DNA of 26,239 bases from Mnemiopsis leidyi (taxonomy: Eukaryota > Ctenophora > Tentaculata > Lobata > Bolinopsidae): contig JH154687.1 in NCBI GenBank assembly GCA_000226015.1, positions 1 through 26,239 on the forward strand. Direction: 5' to 3'. The notes beneath the pieces were generated by a model. That model made no database searches. It had not been told where the DNA came from and saw nothing but the letters and a program-made list of their open reading frames with translations. Both the position numbers and the translations under genes were made by a program. Every line of letters starts with the position of its first letter. Within the stretch, counting starts at the first letter, position 1. This document shows positions 1 through 10,300 of the stretch, piece by piece.

Positions 1-505
1 TCACTTGTAGCTTCACTTGTAGCTTCACTTGTAGCTTCACTTGTAGCTTCACTTGTAGCTTCACTTGTAGCTTCACTTGTAGTTCACTTGTAGCTCACAT
101 GTAGCTCACTTGTAGCTCACTTGTAGCTCACTTGTAGCTCACTTGTAGCTCACTTGTAGCTTCACTTGTAGCTCACTTGTAGCTTCACTTGTAGCTCACG
201 GTAGCTTCACTTGTAGCTTCACTTGTAGCTCACTTGTAGCCTTACTTGTAGCTTCACTTGTAGCTCATTTGTAGCTTCACTTGTAGCTTCACTTGTAGCT
301 CACTTGTAGCTTCACTTGTAGCTCATTTGTAGCTTCACTTGTAGCTTCACTTGTAGCTCACTTGTAGCTTCACTTGTAGCTTCACTTGTAGCTCATTTGT
401 AGCTCACTTGTAGCTTCACTTGTAGCTCACTTGTAGCTTCACTTGTAGCTTCACTTGTAGCTCACTTGTAGCTTCACTTGTAGCTCACTTGTAGCTCACG
501 GTAGC
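1..505. repeat. 11/12-bp satellite array (TCACTTGTAGC / TTCACTTGTAGC)
   Basis: More than forty head-to-tail copies of an 11- or 12-bp unit, differing mainly by one extra T, run from the window edge to about 505. Point variants (CTCATTTG, CTCACGG) are scattered through it. The left end lies outside the window, so total length is unknown. No coding signal is seen. Confidence 0.97.
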
Positions 506-1128
506 TCTTAATTTAACGCAATAGTTTATCGTCGAGACTTTAAAGAACAGTAATTCTGGGGAGGTGTCTCAAATCTTCGAGGATTTTTATTGAACCTAAT
601 TTTTTCAAAACTTGTCAGCCCTACAGTGGAATACTTTTACAATACGACACAGGTTGACCCCCGAAAACAAAGGAAGGATCAGCATTTTTTAATACTTTGA
701 ACACTTATACTTAAATACAAATAATTTGAGCCAGAAAATAACAGGTGTTAAACCTCTTGAAATAGCGCAGAACAGTGTATAATTAGTTACAAAAAAATGC
801 TTACGTACATTATAGCCCCATTCATAACAAAAAGATCAGCATTACATTTTTAAAAAAGGGACTAGAAGTATGAGACGTCTCCTCATAATAACCGTTTTTT
901 AGTTTCAAATTGCTCACTATCTGCCATCGTAAAGTGTGCAATTCTACCGTCCACCCGTCCCATCACTCCAAAGCTTGTTGCATTCCCTATTACAGTTTTG
1001 CACAATAAGTCTCATACTTTTACCTTCAAATGTTGTTATTCATTTTCTTGACGAGATTATATCCGTCTATCTTTCTTCCGAAAGCTTCGAGCTGCGAGAC
1101 TCGAGAGTCGGGTGGAACCGCGACAATA
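506..1128. other. Upstream non-coding region of the mosaic gene
   Basis: AT-rich sequence between the satellite and the duplicated TATA segment. A 71-codon open frame (936-1151) runs into the TATA duplication and starts at a non-ATG codon, so I do not call it a gene. The only structure seen is a short dispersed repeat at 1048-1099, which is shared in inverted orientation with 22808-22854. Confidence 0.6.
1048..1099 (+). repeat. Dispersed repeat copy A
   Basis: The 21-mer at 1048-1068 (TTGACGAGATTATATCCGTCT is its full length; key core GACGAGATTATATCC) recurs exactly on the minus strand at 22834-22854. The 11-mer GAGCTGCGAGA at 1089-1099 recurs in the same order at 22808-22818 (minus). The spacer is diverged. 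It looks like two decayed copies of one interspersed element. Confidence 0.7.
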
Positions 1129-1227
1129 ATTTCCTAAATAAACTGACTTAGAAGCAAAAAGGAAGGCTATATAAATATTTCCTAAATAAACTGACTTAGA
1201 AGCAAAAAGGAAGGCTATATAAATATT
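1129..1227 (+). repeat. 48-bp tandem duplication carrying the TATA box
   Basis: Two essentially identical 48-bp units, about 1131-1178 and 1179-1226. Each contains CCTAAATAAACTGACTTAG and ends in GGCTATATAAATAT. The core promoter of the downstream gene is therefore present twice. Confidence 0.95.
1216..1223 (+). promoter_or_regulatory. TATA box of the mosaic gene (proximal copy)
   Basis: TATATAAA lies 40 bases before the ATG at 1263. With the usual spacing of about 30 bases, transcription would start near 1245-1250, giving a 5' leader of under 20 bases. An identical distal copy lies at 1168-1175, 48 bases upstream, and would give a leader about 48 bases longer. Transcription start sites are inferred, not seen. 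Confidence 0.7.
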
Positions 1228-1262
1228 GGAGTGAGTTGAGAAATTTCGTGAAGTTTCTCGTC

Positions 1263-1338
1263 ATGCTTCTTCCTGTGCTTATGGCGGCCCTTTGGTGTCT
1301 GCACCCAGTATCGTGCGACTCTTGCAGCAACGATCTTT
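1263..1338 (+). CDS. Exon 1: start codon and signal peptide
   Basis: ATG at 1263 opens MLLPVLMAALWCLHPVSC, a classic short hydrophobic leader with small residues at the likely cleavage point. It is followed by DSCSNDL. The exon ends in phase 1 at a strong GTAAGT donor (1339). The ATG follows the proximal TATA box by 40 bases, which supports this start. This is the only exon with a secretion signal upstream of the kringle exons. Confidence 0.85.
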
Positions 1339-4300
1339 GTAAGTGGGGCTTTCAGTTGAGCTGATTTAAGTCGCAGTTTCTGTAAATTTACAGATATTGT
1401 CCGAGAACTGCCAAGTAGAAAAAAGCATAAAGATTTTTTAGAAAATAAAGGAGTAAAATAAACAAATCTATGGCAAAAATCGTTAAACAATAAGAGAAAG
1501 TCTTGTTTTTGAGATATTATAAAAGCTTATACAAATTAGATTGAAAATCATTTCTTCCTCTGCAGCGCCTGACCCATTCCACTTGACTGTGACGAGGCAG
1601 AGGACCTCGGTCTACACTCCTAGAACCTTTAAATGGGACTACGCGGTTCTGCTGAATATGTACGAGTTTGGAAATCCAAATCCATCAGGGTACACCTTCC
1701 ATTTCAGTTCTAAAATTTGTAACTACATCCAATTGGAAGATGGTGAGATCTCATACAAAGATGGCAGCAAAGTCCAGCTTACGTGAGTACTAAAAATTCT
1801 AATTTCTGGCACAATATAAACCTGCACGGACCGAGTTAAATTGCCCTAGGTTAAAAGTTAAAAGTAGATTTATAATGATGAAGGAAATGCCGAACTTGTT
1901 TGAGAATGAGCGATTGTGGCGAAATTCGGAAAACTCACAGACCTCAATAACAATTGAGGGTAAAATAATTTACTATTAATATACTATATCGTCTCAGGAA
2001 GCTATCGTGCTCGTTACACTATGATGAACTTGAAGGGACCTTGCGACTCATAACAAAAATCACCTTTACAAATAGATTTGTAGACTCCTACAAAAATAGA
2101 ACAACATCTCAGCAGGAAATTGAGGTGATTACCCACAGACATTACTTAATATTCACAAGGATAAAGCATGGCGTGTTTCGAGCATTTCCGCCACTTTTTT
2201 CCGAACCAAATTTTCTTGGTCGTCCTTATTTTTAATCGTTGTTTTACTATTGGGACACTATTACTTGACTGTAGTTTTAAGTTTTTGTTTTAGAACAACG
2301 CTTTAGACAATCATACTCACTACCATTATCATACTCACAGCCATTTTACAAGTTAAACTTAGCACATGTACGGGATGAAAAACAAAAAAAATGAAAGGTA
2401 AAATGAAAACTAGGAAATATAAAAAGAAAGGAAATGAGAAAAGAAATTATCACCAGGCAAACAATGTGGACACGATGTCGGACGCTGAATATTCAACTTG
2501 GTTACTTGGGAGGATTATGTTTGCGAGCTCAAGCTTCAAGTTCAGAGGTTTGGGCTAAAATATTAAAACGTTATTTGCGGGGTTAACCTTAAGTATCTTA
2601 AAAAACAATTTTAACCGCATACTAGATAAAAATCGTTTATGTAACAGAAAAAATGCACAAAAAACAGTAGTTACATAATCAAAATCTTTCTTTGAAATGA
2701 TGAAAAAGGAATTCCAGAATCTAAGTGACTTTGTATATTCGAACTGGTAATTTTTTCAATTCAATTTCCTGACTCATGAGTCAGAGTAACATTTTAACAC
2801 CTATAACTAGATATTATAGAGACGAATATATAATTACACATATGGGGCACTGGGACGCTTTAAGGGGCACTTATTGTGGCATTCGCAAAAGGCATTAGAG
2901 AACTTGATTGGGCCACTTGGGTAAACTAAAGATCGTAAAGACCGTAAAGATCTCGAAGACGTGTCTTCTCAAGATACTCCTCCAGAGCACTTTATGTTCT
3001 CCTTTCAAGATGTAATCAAAATGAAAATGACGAGCTAACGAGAAATATCAAAATCATCCATTTTTAAATTTAAGACTCAATTGCTACTTATAAGTATATA
3101 ATGTCCAAAATGTCTAGAAAAAAGGCCTGCTTCAGTGGTCCACTTGGCAAGTGCTCCAATAATCAAACGACTTGGGACATAACTTTGTTGGGCCACTCTT
3201 AGATAAGAGACACAAGCCACATGAATCGTGTTCAGCTGGGGTTGTCGGATCAACTGTCGTCCAGGCTGCTTTGTTGAAATTTCCTTGTTTTTTTTTACCT
3301 AATTGTACTACACGACGCAACTTGAACTAAGGATGAAACTATGAAACCCATGAAACTTAAGACAAATAGTATTCCCGGGCCGATACAACTACCAAATACG
3401 TTTTTTAAAAAAGTTAGCTGCCTACTTGTCACTGAGGTTTTCCTTTGGCGCTCTAGTGACAATATGATGTAGTGCTTAGAAAGAGCTATCAGAAGCAACA
3501 GCAGTACTAGTAGTATCACTATCAGCGCCACACAACACTATCAGCACGGGTAACCTGGACTTGAAATGATCAGGCTTCACCTAGACAACCTGGCTGTTAA
3601 TAAAATGTGTTTCTTCGAGTATTCTGAAAGATGAGGTACAGCCGTAAATAGTTCAACTTTTAGTGAGTCAATCTATTCTGCAATGAAGAATTTCGTTGCA
3701 GGAAAACGGAGAAAAAGTATAAACTTTAGTGTAATTGCAAAAAGTAAGGAATGCATTAGTAGGTATTGAATCTCAAAGTGGCGATATTCAGCAATCACAG
3801 TTGCCATTGCCAACCTAAAACGTTGACAAAATCGGATACGTTAAATATTTTAGTAAATTACAAAGTTGATACTATAAATTAAGAAAATAGGAAAATTACA
3901 CTAAAATCAATAAAGAATCTACACAGTTGTATGATAAGGTTTATGACACACTCGTCGGCCGCAAACCCGCGCGAATTCCACCGGTTTCACCTGAATCCGC
4001 GGCAAGTTCGCGCGAAATAAACTTTTTCACGGACTTCGGCGAACGTCCGCCTCAAGTTCGGAAACTTATGCCGCAGATTCGGGCAGATTAATCCAGTTTC
4101 ACGGAAAAGTGCCTCAGCGCCCCACACCAGTGCCCCAACTGCAAAAAGTGCCTCACAGGAGTGCTAAAAGTGCCCTAATTGAATGCCAAAAGTGCCCCAA
4201 TGCAGTAAATACGTTTTTAATTTTATATGATTGTCTTAGGTATTATCACCAGCAAAAAATTTCAGCAAAAATTTCAGCAAAAAATTTCAGTTGACGAAGC

Positions 4301-7300
4301 TGTAATCCCGGGCTACAGCGCTGCCAAAGAATATTACAACAGAGATTTAAAGAGAGACGCTACACATTCGTCCGATTATTTGTATTCATACGAAGTTGGA
4401 AATTCTTATTTCAAATTGTGTGATGTTGGAACAACACTTGGGGACAAAAGCAACCTTTACGAGGCTAAAGACGCTGGAGTAGACTGTAAAGACATGAACC
4501 TGTATAAATGCGTCTCCTTCTGTGTGCTCGAGGATAATTGTAGGTCCACATTTTACTTTGAAGGACCTATGGATCCTACTTTGGAGGTGCCGTTGTATTT
4601 TTGTGCGCAGCTGCTGTTTGATTTCGACCTCGAAGATGAAGGCCTGCCAGATCCGGTCAGATTCGAAGGCAGCACGTGGGAGGACTTGGCAAAGATCAAA
4701 TGTGAAGACACTTGCAGTCCCTGCACTCATACCAGCACTAATGGAATTGCAGCTTGTACACTGAAGAAGTATTTAAAAGATAACAACTTTAGTGATGAGG
4801 AGTTGAGCCCTTTGATGAAAACATCTGGATCAAAGATGGTCTTTATGGATCATATTGGTGACGACGAAAATGACTGGCTTGAAATTCTGAGTGAGTATTG
4901 AGTAACTATGTAATTATTTACTTTCTTTCTCCGCATCATTTTGATGAGTCATTTCTTAGTTTTCTTTGTTGCAAAACCCTGTTTTTGCAAAGCCATATAA
5001 AGGCCATTCAAGAGATAGTCCATCATAAATTGATTAACAAATATAAACTGTTGACTATGAAATATAAACCATGCATTGACTAGATCATAAACTGTTGACT
5101 AGATCATATTTTTTCTTCAATTCATTGAAGAAAGCACCGAAAAGGGAACATATGAACATGAAATTTAGTGCATCCTTTTCAGAGTTTACTCTTAGCCAAG
5201 ACGGGGTAACTGCTGGCATGAATCCAACTGGAGAGACAACGGTTCTCCAGACAACGGTTGGTTGCCCTGGTAGCCATCTCTTTATAGACGCCACTACAGG
5301 AAGCTGCCAAAATCCTGGACAAGATTTAGGTAAATATAATTTGTCATTTGTCAATTTATCTGGATAAGATTAAGGTAAATATAATTTGTCATTTGTCAAT
5401 TTATCTGAACAAGAGTTTGACAAATGGAAGTTTTTTGAATTATCAAATGATACAGCTGCTCTTTCAGGCTGCCATTTTAAATTTATGTTTTCAGGGAAGA
5501 ACTATGAGAACATTTATGTTGAAATGAAGGGACAATGGTGTGATACACATTGCAAAACTGCTAAAATATTAGACATGGTTGTAAGAATAACAGAACGTGA
5601 GTAGATTAGTGGGATGACCTTGAATCCTGATCACCAATGTCACCCTAGTCACCATAGTTACCAATGTCACCCTAGTCACCATAGTTACCATAGTCACCAT
5701 AGTTACCAAAGTTACTTTATTCGCCATACTTACCCCTGCCGCTGTCAACAAGATTCGTCAAAACATTAGACGAATAAAACTTGTTTTCAGTAGTCACATT
5801 ATAATAATCACAATTTTCCCATAGCCAATAATGTCATCAAATTCACTATACTACTATAGCAATCAAGTAAGGATGAAGTAAGTAATCATTGTCATCGCAT
5901 TGTCATCGTGGTTATCAAAGTAACCATATTACAAACATAGTTACCCTAGTCATCATGATATAATGTCGCAGTTCACTATCTAACGCTGTTACTTTATCTT
6001 TGTTATTGTTACCTCAGTTCAACTTTGTTTGTATGTTACTTTAAGGATACAAGATTTGAGTAATTTGCTTAAATGCTTGTACTAGATTTCAAATGCTTAT
6101 ACTAAATTTCGACTACAAAAACTGCAAAGGCTAAAGTTGTGTATTTTTAAAGAACTCCAATACTGTTTCCAGACCAGACTTAATTAGAATTTTCAATATT
6201 TTAAAATATTTTTCAAAAACTGCAAAGGCTAAAGTTGTTTATTTAAAAAAACTCCAATACTGTTTCCAGACCAGACTTAATAAGGATTTTCAATATTTTC
6301 AGTGCTTGCCGACTGCGGGGGACAATGCACTTGTCTCGGTCTCAAGAAGTGTACTTTGAACTTTGACATGGCTTCATGCAGCAACCTTCATTCTCAAACG
6401 TAACGATTTCTTAATCGTTTCTTTTCAAGCACCTGTTTGAAAGTAATGATTTGAATGTGGATCAGTTCTTGATTAAACGTCACTCCATCCTATGAAGTTT
6501 TTAGAGTAACCTAAAAATTCCAAAATCACATGAGCAATATATATTTTTAGGTTTAAATTCGTAGTGAAGCTGACCTGGCACTACAACGTGCATTTAGAGG
6601 TAAAACCACAACTTAATCACATAATAGCTGGGATCAACAAACTTAACTACAACGAACTGGTGCAGTCAATTCTGTCAACTTCTGAACTGGAATCATCAGA
6701 ATGGATTACCAACATGGAGGTTAATGAAGTTCGATAATTGAGGGAATCAAAATTAAAATTCGTGCGTTGAGTTTCGTTTTAAGTGATTGTCGCGAAATTA
6801 AGTATGATCATCGTCGCCCAAGGAAGAAAATTACCCGCAAGATGCCAAACTTGGTTTTTAAAACAGTGTCATTTTTCTTATCAATATCAATTTTCAAATA
6901 GTACATAACGTGAAAAATCGACTCACTAAACCAGAAACTGCAACTTTCAGAGCGCCTCTACAGTTCACATAGCACATGCGGGTGTGAGCGGCGGAGTGGA
7001 ACCCCCGTACCATAACAACGGATCTGGCAGGACTGAAATTTCTGTCGGAGGTAATTTATTTATTTATTATAAATATTATACCATATTGTGGGGGTCGTAA
7101 GGGTAGACCTTGTATCAATTAATTAGATGTTATAATAAGAAATGACCTGAATAGTAGAAATCTTAATATAAAACTTAAAAACTTGACTGATTTCGAAGAT
7201 TTTTAGCCTTCAGATAAAGCGTGACAAGTAAATTAGAATCTTTACACTTTAACAGATACACTTGAAAAGAAATGATAATACTAAACTAAAAACTGACTGT

Positions 7301-10300
7301 CAATAATTTGAATTAGACTGTGGTTTTTTGTTTTGTTTTCCATGGTAAAGGCAGGTTCTCCCTTCAGATAGGTTTATCTACTTAATTAATTTCAGAGTAC
7401 ATAACAATGGACGCACTAGATCACGATTGGACGGCTGACAGCATTGTAGACTTTTGCTTCAAACAACCGGTTTGTAACTGTCACAACTTTCTTTCGACTG
7501 AAGTTCTACTTATTGATTTCTGAAATCTATCTGATTATCCTCTATACTTAATATACTTAGTAAACTCTGACTATATTCACTACATACCCGCCTATACAAT
7601 ATATTTGCAGACGAAGACCACGAATGTTACTTTCATTACCTACAAGACCCCGGAGGGAGACACGTTGTATGTTCACGCTCCCAGGTGGAGGGGTCCTCTG
7701 TGGGTAACGGTGGGTGATTTAATTTAATAAATATAAATATATATTTCAGACATTCAGTGAAACAGTGAAACACACAAATTCACATTAAGCTATCGATTGT
7801 TGGATCTTTACATGCCTTTAATTTAATAAATATATATATATATATATATGTTAAGTCCTAGCTGTTTAATTTTTGTTAAGGAAAAGATCACTGATCTTTT
7901 GTGATGGTACAAGAAATATTTAAGTTTTTTTTATAGCACCTAAGACACACTGCTTTATTGTCTGTGTAAAAATGGTAAGCCGCGGTCAAGTCTTAGTATA
8001 ATAGTATTCTGTGAATGTTCACTTCATGGAGTGTATTACTGTATTGACATTAAAGCATTATAACAGCACCTTATTTCATGAAACAAGAACAAGGATAAAA
8101 CGGAAGACCACCAAGCTTCCACTGTTGATAATATTATTATAACTGGCGAAGTTTGTGTGAGGACAGAGTTTAACGGTGAAGACATGAAGATAACAATTGG
8201 GAACAGTAACGGTTACAGGACTTACACGTAAGTCAAGCAATAATTGTAACATATATATATATATATATTGTTACATCTTAATTATTGTTACATCTTAATT
8301 ATTGTAACATCTTAATTATTGTTACATCTGAATTATTGTGACATCTTAATTATTGTAACATCTTAATTATTGTAACATCTTAATTATTTGTATATCTTAA
8401 TTATTGTAACATCTTAATTATTGTTAGATCTTAATTATTTTTACATCTTAATTATTGTTACATCTTAATTATTGTAACATCTTAATTATTGTTACTTCTT
8501 AATTATTTATACATCTTAATTATCGTTACATCTTAATTATTGTAACTGCTTAATCAATGTCACATCCTAATTATCAGCACCGATCGTCCATTACAAATGC
8601 ACCTAAAAGCTAAATCAACTCGTTTTCCTATACCAATAATAACCACACTATTCGAGTTTTAATACTTTTAACAACTACTATTAATTACATAATTTGAGTG
8701 ACAATGTCTATGTAGCTGAGGATGAACGACACAATGAAAGTGTAACTGTCCCACACTATTCGCAGGTTCATTTTCACCGGTCCAAACTTTATGGTAGACA
8801 AGTTCCCTAACAAGATAGCATTCAGCTCAGACTTAACTGCAAACGGTGGTGTTTATCGATTTATAACAAGAAGTAAGTGCTTATTTTTTTCGTGGTTCAG
8901 TTACGGTTCCGACTTAGGAGCACCTCAGACGCCTGAGATTTCATACAGCTCCTTATAACTGAATAACGTGCAAAAGCAATTAAATCGTCTAATAGTTACG
9001 GACATTAAAGGAAAAACCATAGGAAAACTTAACTTTAACTCCGCGGTAATTCATTTTCAGAGTGCTGGAATGGCAAACAGACAGAATACAGGGGACATAA
9101 AGCCATAACTAAGACTGGATTTACGTGTAAGAATTGGAATGACGCCTCATACAGCGAGTATCTACCAATCAAGTAAGTATATATGTCCTATGATCCCTGC
9201 TTTCTATTTATCCTCAATCCATGCATAGGGTTTTTCAACAGCCCTGCTAAGTGCTCACGAATTACCTATAATCCTTGCTTAGTTTATGCTTAATCCCTGC
9301 ATACGGTCCATCATGTTCATCTAAAATCCATACTTTACGGTTTTTCCGCAATCTACGACCTTCATCACTGATCCACAATCCTTTATTCGTCATTTCGTCA
9401 TGTTTTAATTAAGTAAGAATAATTTTACCTCGCACGCACAACAACTCATAATGCGAATATAAAGAATGTCACAGCTTCACCCACTTTTCTTCGCTCGTGT
9501 ACTATTATAAAGTAACACACTCGCAATAAGATCTTCGCTCGTGTACTATTATAAAGTAACACACTCGCAATAAGATCTTCGCTCGTGTACTATTATAAAG
9601 TAACACACTCGCAATAAGATCGAGCATTTTCCGCGCCAGTGGTATATATACATTCTACAACTTGTTTATACGAAAGCCACAATTACTGACGCCAATTCCA
9701 TCAGTAATAGAAACAAAGGCCTGCAATACAACAACTGTAGAAATCCTGGGGGAGCTGAATACGAGGACGGTGCTTGGTGTTATTCAACCAATCCCGAAAA
9801 ATCCTGGGAATATTGCGACATTCGTGTCTGCAAAAGTTAGTTCTTATCTTTTTTTACTTAGGTCAGAGTTCAGACTTATATCGGACTTATAGATCGGACT
9901 TAGTTCCGAGTTCGGAAAAACAACTGTTTGAATGAGCCAATTAATTTTCTTTGGGCACTTCAGTATACATTTATAAAACAGAAATTCAGAAAACACATAA
10001 AAAAGAAAAATCTGCGGGCTTGCGGGAATCAGATATCACTTCAATGATTTCATATTTCGCTATTTCAGTAAGACAACGAGTTCCTGGTGAGGTAACACCA
10101 GCGAGTGCATCTCAATCAGGCACTCCAAGTGATGACGAGGTGAACTTAGGTCCAGGCCGAGCCATAGACTTGCATCTGGGAACCTACTCCCAGCCTATAG
10201 CTGATCAAGATGGCAAATCTTGGCTAATTGTTAATATGGGCACGAACATTCACTGTGTTCAAAAAGTTCTGCGGTTTTCCAGTTTAAGTTATTCTTCTTA

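Larger units (their letters stand above)
2125..4265 (+). other. Large intron 3 (or intergenic gap)
   Basis: About 2.1 kb without a supported exon on the plus strand. It contains an inverted pair of GGGGCAC / GTGCCCC-type motifs at 2843-2884 and 4107-4198, a GC-rich patch at about 3957-4085, and a hydrophobic open frame on the minus strand at 3295-3531. If exon 3 really ends at 2235, this is intergenic and the following exons would belong to a second gene whose start I cannot find. Confidence 0.5.

Noticed and set aside
1..505. CRISPR-like regular array
   Set aside because: Units are contiguous with no unique spacers, and the window is clearly eukaryotic. The same applies to all other arrays here.
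936..1151. 71-codon plus-strand open frame
   Set aside because: It starts at a non-ATG codon, crosses the dispersed repeat and TATA duplication, and has no splice or domain support.
4386..4730. 114-codon minus-strand frame and an 80-codon plus frame over exon 4
   Set aside because: Both are shadows of exon 4, whose own frame is open throughout and joins neighbouring exons in phase.
5569..5751. Minus frame with Val-Thr-Met repeats
   Set aside because: It is produced by the 9-bp intronic repeat.
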